Of a stretch of 23,122 bases of DNA, positions 15,142 to 21,725 are shown in pieces (position 1 is the stretch's first letter; each line of letters starts with the position of its first letter). The notes below the pieces were generated by a model that was given only the letters and a program-made list of their open reading frames with translations, was not told the DNA's origin and did not search any database. This stretch comes from JANMOK01 sp031415055. GTDB lineage: Bacteria; Pseudomonadota; Alphaproteobacteria; Rhodobacterales; Rhodobacteraceae. A program made the translations under genes and the position numbers. The stretch lies in the NCBI GenBank assembly GCA_031415055.1, contig JANOQZ010000046.1:1-23122 (forward strand). The letters run 5' to 3'.

Positions 15142-16341
15142 TTACGAAACCGCGATTTTCAACAACTTAATCGCCGCAAAATCGCTGATGTCACCACCCA
15201 CCCGCTTGGTGGCGTAAAACAGCACATGCGGTTTGGCGCTGAACGGATCGCGCAGAATGCGCAAATCCGGCCGCTCGGCAATCGTGTAACCGGTGCCAAA
15301 ATCGCCAAAAGCAATCGCATAGGCATTGGCCGCAATATCCGGCATATCCTCGGCAATCAGTACCGGATAGCCCAACAAACGCGCCGGTTCGCCCGCTGCC
15401 AGACCGTCGGACCACAAGAAACGCCCATCGGCATCTTTCATCTTGCGCACGGCACCTGCGGTTTTGGAGTTCATCACAAACGTGCCATTGGCCCGATAAC
15501 GCGCACCCAAGGCATAAACCAGATCGACAATCGCATCGGCGGGTTGCGCCGCGTTGAAATCCGCCGCCGAACCCGTCGCCACGTAACCCAAATTGCCCCA
15601 AGCCCAAGACCCGTTGGCAACTTTGGTCGAGGTAAGGAATCCTTTCGGTTTGTCGATGCCATCGCCGCTCACAAACGCCAAACCTTCAGCACGCGAAAAC
15701 TTGTCGGCAATCCGCGCCGCCAGCCATTCCTCGATGTCAAAAGCCGCGTCATCCAGCAACCGTTGCGACGCCTTCGGCAAAGCCGAAAGTTCGTGCAACG
15801 CAATGGTGATGCGCTCGATCACCGGCGTGCCGGTTTCGGTCTGCGCCGCGGTCTCCGACGCCCAACCCGCGCCAATATCACTCGTATCAATCAAAACGTC
15901 ATAGCCGTTGGACTCAACGCTCACCACATTGGCAATCGCCCGAACCGAGCCTGCACCGCGCAAAACGCCGGTGATGCGGTCAGCAACCTGCTTGACCACC
16001 AGATACCCGCCATCGGCGTTGACTGCCGAAGACAAGGCTTTTTCCTCGACCTGCAACCCGCGCAGACCATCGTCATCGCCGTTGCGCAGATAGGCGGCAA
16101 ATGCTTTCTGGTGCGGCGTGGCCCCATCAGCAGCGCGGGACAATTGCGGACGCGCATCCGCTACAGATTTTCGATCCAGCATGGTCAGTCTTTGCTCCTG
16201 TTCTTTCAGGCGTGATTTAATGTCGCTTTGAAATGTATTGAAATCGCTCAAAAATCCGGCCATCGCCGATTTAATTTCTGCAGCAGGGTTTGTGTCAGGC
16301 AGGCCAGAGCCTGCCCGAGTTTTGGCTTCCAGTTCTTTCAT
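15142..16341 (-). CDS. GTA g5: HK97-fold major capsid protein
   Basis: 399 residues. The first ~100 are polar and helical (FNTFQSDIKSRLKEQEQRLTMLDRKS) and probably act as a scaffold removed by the g4 protease. The HK97-like body follows: SSAVNADGGYLVVKQVADRI, IDTSDIGAGWASETAAQTETGTPVIERITIALHEL, QRLLDDAAFDIEEWLAARIADKF, and the closing FGDFGTGYTIAERPDLRILRDPFSAKPHVLFYATKRVGG. All are conserved in RcGTA capsid Rcc01687. The start is ATG 16341, with AAGGAA upstream. The long spacer after the gene may favour high capsid yield. Confidence 0.95.
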   Translation of the reverse strand: MKELEAKTRAGSGLPDTNPAAEIKSAMAGFLSDFNTFQSDIKSRLKEQEQRLTMLDRKSVADARPQLSRAADGATPHQKAFAAYLRNGDDDGLRGLQVEEKALSSAVNADGGYLVVKQVADRITGVLRGAGSVRAIANVVSVESNGYDVLIDTSDIGAGWASETAAQTETGTPVIERITIALHELSALPKASQRLLDDAAFDIEEWLAARIADKFSRAEGLAFVSGDGIDKPKGFLTSTKVANGSWAWGNLGYVATGSAADFNAAQPADAIVDLVYALGARYRANGTFVMNSKTAGAVRKMKDADGRFLWSDGLAAGEPARLLGYPVLIAEDMPDIAANAYAIAFGDFGTGYTIAERPDLRILRDPFSAKPHVLFYATKRVGGDISDFAAIKLLKIAVS

Positions 16342-16356
16342 CAATTTTCCTTAAAT

Positions 16357-16902
16357 TTAGTTCTGGCCCAACAGGGCCCCGGCCTTCACAAAAAAGTCGG
16401 CCATCTCTTTGACCAACTTTCCATCTTCGTCCGACGCCGTTACCCGCGCCTCGCGCAGCATTGGAAACGTCACCAGCGACACTTCCCAAAGTTCAATTTC
16501 GTGCAAAATCCGCCCGCCACCCGCGGCCTTTTCGCTCCGCAAGGCGCGATATCCAATCGACAGCCCGTCAATCGCCCCGGCTTTCAGCAAGACCAAAGCC
16601 TCACGCCCCGCCTGCACCTCGGTCAGCAGCCGACCCTTCACAAACAGGCCGGTCGCATCCTCGCGGATTTCGTCCCAGACCCCAATCGGTTGCGCCGGGT
16701 CGTGTTGCCACAGCATCTTCACCGATTTCGACTTGGCCAAAGACGCCGCAAAAGCCCCCTTCTCCACCCGATCCCCGCCCTGATCCTTGGATCCGAACAG
16801 CGAGGCATAACCGGCAATCCCGGCGTCATCCCCCACCAGCCCGACCGACTCAAACTTGCAAAACTTCAATTCCAATCCGGGAATCTGCCCAGAACGCTCC
16901 AT
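16357..16902 (-). CDS. GTA g4: prohead maturation protease (S78)
   Basis: 181 residues. The HK97-type prohead protease motifs are visible: GYASLFGSKDQGGDRVEKGAF, the catalytic His in MLWQHDPAQPIGVW, and the catalytic Ser in GAIDGLSIGYRA, followed by LWEVSLVTFPML. It trims the capsid N-terminus during maturation. Two starts compete: ATG 16902 (MERSG) has GGAGG five bases ahead and is chosen; ATG 16920 overlaps the g3.5 stop as ATGA but has no ribosome-binding site. The gene ends 15 bases before g5. Confidence 0.92.
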   Translation of the reverse strand: MERSGQIPGLELKFCKFESVGLVGDDAGIAGYASLFGSKDQGGDRVEKGAFAASLAKSKSVKMLWQHDPAQPIGVWDEIREDATGLFVKGRLLTEVQAGREALVLLKAGAIDGLSIGYRALRSEKAAGGGRILHEIELWEVSLVTFPMLREARVTASDEDGKLVKEMADFFVKAGALLGQN

Positions 16903-16916
16903 GCCTGCCTCCAAAT

Positions 16917-17156
16917 TCATAATTGCATAATCCGCTGCGCCAGCTCGGCCAGAAAGAACGCCGCCGTGCCAAACACCGCCAGCCAGATGCGTTTTTCCAA
17001 CCGGTTCATCGCCGCATCGATACTGTCCAACCGGTGCTCGAGCGCCTTCCAACGCTCGTCAAACACCCGCTCGGTGGCATCGATGCGCACATTTGCGACG
17101 TCAAAGGGCTCATACAAAAACCGCGACCCACCGCCGCGTGACACCGGGGCTGACAT
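16917..17156 (-). CDS. GTA g3.5: small membrane-associated protein
   Basis: 79 residues, at the position of RcGTA g3.5 between portal and protease. An N-terminal polar part leads to a heptad-patterned helix (RWKALEHRLDSIDAAMNRLEKRI) and then a hydrophobic segment (WLAVFGTAAFFLAELA), with a short polar tail. A predicted coiled coil plus one transmembrane helix suggests an oligomeric membrane protein. The function is unknown to me; a holin-like or assembly-site role is speculation. ATG 17156 overlaps the portal stop by one base; a GTG directly before it is also possible. Confidence 0.75.
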   Translation of the reverse strand: MSAPVSRGGGSRFLYEPFDVANVRIDATERVFDERWKALEHRLDSIDAAMNRLEKRIWLAVFGTAAFFLAELAQRIMQL

Positions 17157-18325
17157 CACTCACCCGCCAGTTTCGGCAAGCCCAGCAGGCTGCGCTTCTC
17201 GCCCTCGGTTAGAAAATCTGCCCCGGCAACCCGCTTCCACAAAGCATCGCGCTCGCTCGACAAAGCCGACACATTGTCCAAGTCGGGCAATAGCGCGATG
17301 GTCTCCCCGGCAAAATCCGACAGCCAACCCGACATCGCTTCCAACACTTTGGCGACCAACGGCAGCACCGTCAGCCGGTAAAACGCCCGGTTGGCTTCCT
17401 GATAATTCGCATAGGTATTATCCCCCGGAAGACCCAGCAACATCGGTGGCACGCCAAAGGCCAAAGCCACTTCGCGCGCCGCACTTTCCTTGGTCTTTTG
17501 AAACTCCATATCGGCCGGTGAAAACCCCATCGGCTTCCAGTCCAACCCGCCTTCCAGCAACATTGGCCGCCCGGCATTGCGGGCCCCGGTGTGGTGGCTT
17601 TCCAGTTCCTCGACCAAGCGGTCATATTGGTCCGCGCCAAGCGACCCCATGCCGTCGGCACCCTTGTAAACAATCGCCCCCGATGGCCGCGCCGCATTGT
17701 CCAGCAGCGCCTTTGACCAGCGGCTGGCCGAGGTATGCACATCCAAAGCCGAAGCCGCCGCCTGCAAAGGTGACAGTCCATAATGGTCATCTTGCGGATG
17801 GAACGTGCGCACATGCAGCACCGGCACCACATCGCCGGTCAAATCAAACCGATGTTTCTTGATGCCAACTTCGTAATCATACGCCACTGGCCAACCATTG
17901 CTCCCCGGCACAATTTTCATCCGGTCCGAGCGCAGAACGTGTAATTCGTAAGGGATTCCCGCCCCGCCAACCGCTTCCAGAAATCCGTCCCCGCTCAACA
18001 GCAATTGTCCGAAAAACGCCTCAAAAAGGGCCGCGCCGCCCTGTGAATTGTTCGGTTTGGCCAAAAGCCTCAGCACCGGATGCACGTCATAGCGTCGCTC
18101 TGCATCCTGCAAAACAAACGGCAAAGCCGCCGCCGCTTCGGCGATCATCTTGACACAACGAAACCCCACCGGGTTACCGATAAAGCCGCTGCGCGTCAGG
18201 CTGACGGTATCGCGCGGTGACCAGGCCACCCGCCCACCACCATGAAACGCCACCACGCCCGCCGCCGCACTCGCCTTGGTCTCAACCACGTTTGGTCGCG
18301 CCCGCTGAAATAGCTGCAACACCAT
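17156..18325 (-). CDS. GTA g3: portal protein
   Basis: 389 residues from ATG 18325 (MVLQLFQRARP), with GGAG 8 bases upstream. HK97-type portal signatures: AFHGGGRVAWSPRD, NPVGFRCVKMIAEAAAALPFVLQ, HPVLRLLAKPN, GDGFLEAVGGAGIPYELHVLRSDRMKI, and the late segment ALAFGVPPMLLGLPGDNTYANYQEANRAFYRLTVLPL. It forms the dodecameric DNA channel at the capsid vertex, the dock for TerL and for the g6 adaptor. An in-frame ATG at 18370 would put the start inside a dispersed repeat and adds a non-conserved tail. Confidence 0.94.
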   Translation of the reverse strand: MVLQLFQRARPNVVETKASAAAGVVAFHGGGRVAWSPRDTVSLTRSGFIGNPVGFRCVKMIAEAAAALPFVLQDAERRYDVHPVLRLLAKPNNSQGGAALFEAFFGQLLLSGDGFLEAVGGAGIPYELHVLRSDRMKIVPGSNGWPVAYDYEVGIKKHRFDLTGDVVPVLHVRTFHPQDDHYGLSPLQAAASALDVHTSASRWSKALLDNAARPSGAIVYKGADGMGSLGADQYDRLVEELESHHTGARNAGRPMLLEGGLDWKPMGFSPADMEFQKTKESAAREVALAFGVPPMLLGLPGDNTYANYQEANRAFYRLTVLPLVAKVLEAMSGWLSDFAGETIALLPDLDNVSALSSERDALWKRVAGADFLTEGEKRSLLGLPKLAGE

Positions 18326-18365
18326 CTGCCTATCTCCAATTTCATCAATTTGTTTGCGCGACCGC

Positions 18366-18410
18366 GCCAAATCCCCGCCCCCGCCAGCGGGGGAGGGTTA
18401 GGGTGGAGGC
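18366..18410. repeat. Dispersed palindrome in the g2/g3 spacer
   Basis: A hairpin with arms CCCCCGC (18378-18384) and GCGGGGG (18387-18393), followed by GGAGGGTTAGGGTGGAGG (18392-18409). The same 18-mer, with one difference, recurs at 20077-20094 upstream of g1. The spacer between the terminase stop and portal start is 98 bases, in a cluster where most genes overlap. Confidence 0.7.
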
Positions 18411-18423
18411 TACTTTTTTGAAG

Positions 18424-19761
18424 TCACAACGACCGAACTCTCGGCTGCATAAACCCCGACGCCGGTTCGATCATCACTTCGGTAATTGCCCAAACCAAAG
18501 CGTCCACCCTATCCGGGCTGCCCTTGCCCATAAACCCATTGCGCGTCATGGCGCACATCTGGCTTTCCAACTGTTTCAGCCGGCCCAAATGCACGATTCG
18601 ACCCTGCTCATACAAAGCCGCCACCGGCTCGGCCCGTACCGCTTTGCCCCGCGTCGCCCGCACAGCGCGGAACGAAATCATCGGGTCAATGCTGCGCACC
18701 AACGACGCCACCAAATCACAGCCTTGATTGACCTCGGCCACCAGCCGCTCGGCCTTGTGCCGGTGATAGGCATTCACTGCCTTCTCGGCCCAAACCTGTG
18801 GCGAAGCCCCGCTGATCGAACAATCTTCCAGAACCACCGCCCGCCAGTCTTTCGGCGGACCTTCATTGTTGACGCCAACCACGATAATCCCGCAGTCGTC
18901 GGAATTTTTGCCGCCGGTCACCGGCGGGTCGACCGCCACGACAATTCGGCTAAACTCGCCCACAACGTGAATCCGACCGTCTTCCAACGCCGCATCGTTC
19001 CACATCGCTCCTTCGACTTCTTCCAGTAACTCGCCGTCCAGCTCTTGCCGACCCGTGGTTGATCCGTCGTATTTCACCATCATCTTGTTGAAAAACTGGT
19101 CCGACAAATTGGCCCGGTTGGCCCAGGTCGAGGCCCGCGTCACCACCGTCAACTTGTCCGCCAATATTTCCCGCACCAATTCGATGTTCTTGGGCGTCGT
19201 TGTCACCACCTGCTGCGGCGTCAAACCCATCCGCAACGCAAACTGCAACATATCCCAGGCATCCTGACCCTTCTTCCACTTGGCCAATTCATCGCACCAC
19301 GCCGCATCGAACTGCGGCCCGCGCAAACTTTCCGGGTCCGAGGCCGAAAACGTCTGCGCCGTCGCCCCATTGGGCCACAACAACTGCCGACGATCCCCGT
19401 TCCACTTTGGCCGCCGATCCGGCGGTGAGCAGGCCAAAATCCCGCTTTCCCCCATCACCATTATCTCGCGCGCTTGGTCCAGCGTTTCCGCCAGCAATGC
19501 GATGCGACGACACCGACCCGGTGCCAAAGGCGTCGCCCCTTCGACCATCGCTCGCACCCATTCCGCCCCGGCCCGCGTCTTGCCCGCCCCGCGCCCACCC
19601 ATGATGACCCAGGTCATCCAGTCACCTAGCGGCGGCAGTTGGTGGCCTTCTATCGCCCAGCACTCAAACAAATAGGGCAGCGCACACAGCGCGTTGTCAC
19701 TCAGCCGGTCGAGAAATTCGCTCGTCTCCAACGACGAGGCGAAGCCGAGCAAGCCTTTCAT
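18424..19761 (-). CDS. GTA g2: large terminase (TerL)
   Basis: 445 residues from ATG 19761 (MKGLLGFASSLETSEF). The ATPase Walker A is GGRGAGKT at residues 55-62 and the Walker B is AAWCDELAKW. TTPKN is a likely coupling motif. The C-terminal nuclease part has acidic candidates in VVAVDPPVTGG and DRVDALVWAITE. TerL pumps DNA into the prohead and cuts it when full; in GTAs it packages host DNA nearly at random. The start overlaps the end of g1 by 65 bases with only a weak ribosome-binding site, so a slightly downstream start is possible. A 98-base spacer with a repeat follows. Confidence 0.94.
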   Translation of the reverse strand: MKGLLGFASSLETSEFLDRLSDNALCALPYLFECWAIEGHQLPPLGDWMTWVIMGGRGAGKTRAGAEWVRAMVEGATPLAPGRCRRIALLAETLDQAREIMVMGESGILACSPPDRRPKWNGDRRQLLWPNGATAQTFSASDPESLRGPQFDAAWCDELAKWKKGQDAWDMLQFALRMGLTPQQVVTTTPKNIELVREILADKLTVVTRASTWANRANLSDQFFNKMMVKYDGSTTGRQELDGELLEEVEGAMWNDAALEDGRIHVVGEFSRIVVAVDPPVTGGKNSDDCGIIVVGVNNEGPPKDWRAVVLEDCSISGASPQVWAEKAVNAYHRHKAERLVAEVNQGCDLVASLVRSIDPMISFRAVRATRGKAVRAEPVAALYEQGRIVHLGRLKQLESQMCAMTRNGFMGKGSPDRVDALVWAITEVMIEPASGFMQPRVRSL

Positions 19762-20038
19762 CGATCTCGCGTCGGGCTGCGACAAGGTCAAGCACAGCGC
19801 TGGCAATGCCGCCGTTATGGTTGCTACGTTTGACAAGAGTTCCCTCCAAAGCCAGCACAATGCGTAAGGTTTTCTGATAGTCATCGACCGATTTGGCGAC
19901 TTCCTTCGGGTCGCCGCCCGATCGATTCAAACGCGTCACCGAGCGTCGCAACGCCGTCGCCATCGAGCGCAACAGTTTAATCGCGTCGCCAAACGCTGCA
20001 TCCCCCGGTGCCGCCGGTTCCTTCTTTTCCGCTGTCAT
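19697..20038 (-). CDS. GTA g1: small terminase (TerS)-like protein
   Basis: 113 residues from ATG 20038 (MTAEKKEPAAPGDAAFG), with GAAGG 7 bases upstream. It is helical throughout: AIKLLRSMATALRRSVTRLNRSGGDPKEVAKSVDDYQKTLRIVLALE, then AVLDLVAARREIDERLARLR. RcGTA g1 has been described as a small terminase. The sequence is poorly conserved, so the call rests on position, size and helical make-up. It is the first gene of the cluster, and its upstream region is filled with repeats. Confidence 0.8.
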   Translation of the reverse strand: MTAEKKEPAAPGDAAFGDAIKLLRSMATALRRSVTRLNRSGGDPKEVAKSVDDYQKTLRIVLALEGTLVKRSNHNGGIASAVLDLVAARREIDERLARLRLVVGDERISRPAE

Positions 20039-20056
20039 TGCAAAACCTTCGCCAAT

Positions 20057-20102
20057 TCCCCTCAGCCGCTTGCGATGGAGGGTTAGGGTGGGGGCGCTTG
20101 CG
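20057..20102. repeat. Dispersed repeat directly upstream of g1
   Basis: Contains GGAGGGTTAGGGTGGGGG (20077-20094), matching the g2/g3 spacer element in 17 of 18 bases, with flanking CCCCTCAGCCGCTTGCGATGG on its left. It begins 19 bases upstream of the g1 start codon and would be part of the 5' leader if transcription starts further upstream. Confidence 0.65.
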
Positions 20103-20130
20103 ATAAACCGCAAACACTGAATTCAAAAAC

Positions 20131-20155
20131 CGTAGGGTGCGTGCTCGCACGCACT
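20131..20155. repeat. Dispersed hairpin repeat, CGTAGGGTGCG type
   Basis: A perfect 8-bp stem, GTGCGTGC (20137-20144) with GCACGCAC (20147-20154), preceded by CGTAGG. It shares CGTAGGGTGCG with the hairpin in the g5/g6 spacer (15105-15128), though the stem sequences differ. Confidence 0.65.
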
Positions 20156-20157
20156 GC

Positions 20158-20207
20158 CTATCATCCCCGCGATGGCGATGCCTGTCATCCCCGCGAAGGC
20201 GGGGACC
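20158..20207. repeat. Intergenic copies of the palindrome also found inside pdhC
   Basis: A full 27-base copy at 20181-20207 (CCTGTCATCCCCGCGAAGGC at its start) and a decayed copy before it at 20158-20180 (CCTATCATCCCCGCGATGGC). The full copy has a CCCCGC/GCGGGG stem and matches copy 2 in pdhC at most positions. It abuts the terminator at 20208-20251. Confidence 0.8.
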
Positions 20208-20251
20208 AAAAAACGAGAAAAGCGGCCCCGATCCCGTCAGATCGGCCCGCT
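20208..20251 (-). terminator. Rho-independent terminator after the fabF-mltG-orf115 operon
   Basis: Arms AGCGGCCCCGATC (20221-20233) and GATCGGCCCGCT (20240-20251) pair as 6 bp plus 5 bp with a small internal loop. On the minus strand they are followed by TTTCTCGTTTTTTGG. It sits 83 bases past the orf115 stop and would separate that operon from the GTA cluster downstream. The 20252-20334 stretch before it is AT-richer and shows nothing else. Confidence 0.75.
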
Positions 20252-20334
20252 TTGCCCAACTTGTCCACTATGCCAGAACATATACTTAAGAGCGTTCGCT
20301 AAGTCAACAACTAAATCATAGGTTGAGTAACTTT

Positions 20335-20682
20335 TTAACCAGCGTGCGCTGCCCGCTCTTCTTCCCGCCGCTTTGCAATCAATTCCGCCCCGCCCAGCAA
20401 CCGTCGCGCATTCGGCTTATCTGGATCAACCACCCGCCAATACGGCACGTGATCATCCCCATGCTCGGCAATCGCCTGCACCATTTTCCAAGTCGTCACC
20501 GGACAGGTCGCTTCGGCGCCAAACTCGCGGGCCAACCCAACCCGAATCGCTGCCAACGATGCCGCAGTCCCAACCGGCACCGCCGCAATCGCCGCCGCAA
20601 CCGTTGCCTCATCGGGAATCAGCATCCGCCGCTGCACCACTTTCCCACCCGACCGCGCGTCGCGCAGCTTGATATGGGTCAT
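20335..20682 (-). CDS. MGMT-like (alkyltransferase-like) small protein, no acceptor cysteine
   Basis: 115 residues. The central part resembles the DNA-binding fold of O6-methylguanine methyltransferases: VPVGTAASLAAIR (compare IPxGxVxTYxxIA), a helix WKMVQAIAEHG, then VPYWRVVDPD and a Gly-Gly plus basic helix (LLGGAELIAKRREEE). Active enzymes have PCHRV; here it is PYWRV, so the alkyl-accepting Cys is absent. The Cys in TCPVTTW is outside that motif. I recall short 'MGMT family' proteins in alphaproteobacteria with the same TCPxTT...PYWRV pattern, whose role is not known to me. Its ATG overlaps the mltG stop (ATGA), so it is translated with mltG. A damaged-base sensor like ATL proteins is one possibility, by inference only. 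Confidence 0.5.
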   Translation of the reverse strand: MTHIKLRDARSGGKVVQRRMLIPDEATVAAAIAAVPVGTAASLAAIRVGLAREFGAEATCPVTTWKMVQAIAEHGDDHVPYWRVVDPDKPNARRLLGGAELIAKRREEERAAHAG

Positions 20683-21725
20683 GGCTCGACCACCGGGCTA
20701 TCAATCGCCGGCTCTTCCGCAGTCGCCGCCTCGGCTTCCGCCGCCGCTTCTGCCTCAATCTCGCGCCACTTGGCGACATTGACGTTATGCTCCGCCAACG
20801 TCACCGCAAACGCATGCCCACCCGTTCCATCGGCAACGAAATAATAAAACGGCACCGTCGCCGGGTTGATCGCCGCATCAATCGCCGCCAAACCCGGGTT
20901 GGCAATGGGCGTCGGCGGCAGGCCGTCGATGATATAGGTGTTGAATGGCGTTTCCTTCGCCAGCTCGCTGCGCCGCAACCCACGCCCCAGCGACTCATGC
21001 CCCTCGGTAATCCCGTAAATCACCGCCGGGTCGGTTTGCAATTTGATCCCGTCGCGCAGCCGGTTGACGAAAACCCCGGCAACCTTGTCGCGCTCGGAAT
21101 TGACCCCGGTTTCCTTTTCCACCAATGACGCCATCACCAGCATCTCTTCCGCTGTCTCATAGGGCAAATCTGCCACGCGCCTTGCCCAAGCCTCGGCCAC
21201 AATCACCTTTTGCGCTTCCGCCATCTGCTCCAGCAGCAATTCCCGCGCATCACCGCGGCCATAGAAATATGTATTCGGTGCCAGCGACCCTTCTGCTGGA
21301 ATTTCGAGAATTTCACCGGTCAATTCTGGCGTTTCCAATAAACGTTGCACCACTTGCCAAGACGTAAACCCTTCCGGAATCGTCACCTTGCGCTGCACCC
21401 CGCGACCCGAAGTGATCAGCCCCAGCACATCTTCCATCGAAGCGCCCGCCGGAATCTCGTATTCGCCAAACTTCAAATCCGCATCGGCGCCGGAATACCG
21501 CGCCGCCATCCGAAATATCGTCGGGCTGGAAATCAGTCCCTTAGCCTCCAGCTCATCGGTCACAAACGTCAACCGATCGCCGCGCTTGACCTCGATGACC
21601 ACAGCTTCGCTCGACGGCCCCGGTGCCCGAAACTTCCGCTCGCCCCACGAAATCACTGCCAGCACCATGAACAGCGCCAGAATTAGAATCGTCAGCGCGT
21701 TGGCCGCAACGTGACGTGACAGCAT
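20679..21725 (-). CDS. mltG: Endolytic murein transglycosylase MltG
   Basis: 348 residues. One N-terminal transmembrane helix (about 9-27), a LysM-like subdomain (about 42-107), then the YceG/MltG catalytic domain. The catalytic Glu is Glu203 in ASLVEKETG, followed by ERDKVAGVFVNRL, LQTDPAVIYG, and NTYIIDGLPPTPIANPG; YYFVADGTGGHAF closes the domain. The enzyme cuts nascent peptidoglycan strands and sets glycan chain length at the inner membrane. The last ~30 residues are an Ala/Glu-rich tail. The ATG overlaps the fabF stop by one base (TGATG), and its stop overlaps orf115. The fabF-mltG pair is common in alphaproteobacteria. Confidence 0.95.
   Translation of the reverse strand: MLSRHVAANALTILILALFMVLAVISWGERKFRAPGPSSEAVVIEVKRGDRLTFVTDELEAKGLISSPTIFRMAARYSGADADLKFGEYEIPAGASMEDVLGLITSGRGVQRKVTIPEGFTSWQVVQRLLETPELTGEILEIPAEGSLAPNTYFYGRGDARELLLEQMAEAQKVIVAEAWARRVADLPYETAEEMLVMASLVEKETGVNSERDKVAGVFVNRLRDGIKLQTDPAVIYGITEGHESLGRGLRRSELAKETPFNTYIIDGLPPTPIANPGLAAIDAAINPATVPFYYFVADGTGGHAFAVTLAEHNVNVAKWREIEAEAAAEAEAATAEEPAIDSPVVEP

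Larger units (their letters stand above)
5494..20038 (-). mobile_element. Gene transfer agent (domesticated prophage-like) structural cluster
   Basis: Seventeen consecutive genes in the exact order of the R. capsulatus GTA structural cluster: g1, g2, g3, g3.5, g4, g5, g6, g7, g8, g9, g10, g10.1, g11, g12, g13, g14, g15, plus a terminal DUF2793 gene. Every frame is open and of family-typical length. There is no integrase, excisionase, repressor, replication, holin or endolysin gene, and no attachment-site repeats were seen at the edges. The block lies between core genes (fabF-mltG-orf115 and cysE). A GTA packages random host DNA for transfer between cells, so this is vertically inherited phage-derived machinery and not a self-mobile element. 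Confidence 0.93.

Noticed and set aside
15010..16215. A 401-residue plus-strand open frame opposite the capsid gene
   Set aside because: Shadow of the capsid reading frame; composition (Arg/Gln/His/Pro) is that of an antisense frame and there is no ribosome-binding site.
16903..16920. Start of g4 at ATG 16920
   Set aside because: It gives a neat ATGA overlap but has no ribosome-binding site, while ATG 16902 has GGAGG five bases upstream. It is not excluded.
16228..17862. A 544-residue plus-strand open frame opposite the portal, g3.5 and protease genes
   Set aside because: It is antisense to three well-supported genes, is rich in Pro/Arg/Ser as expected for the complement of GC-rich coding sequence, and shows no recognisable domain.
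18378..18419. A plus-strand terminator (GC hairpin followed some bases later by TTTTTT)
   Set aside because: The T-run is 21 bases from the stem and no plus-strand gene precedes it; it fits a dispersed repeat better.
5494..20038. An active integrated prophage
   Set aside because: No integrase, repressor, replication, holin or endolysin gene and no flanking direct repeats; gene content and order match a GTA.
20252..20334. CtrA-binding sites controlling the GTA
   Set aside because: TTAA-like half-sites occur but no TTAA-N7-TTAA pair, and the stretch lies upstream of the terminator.
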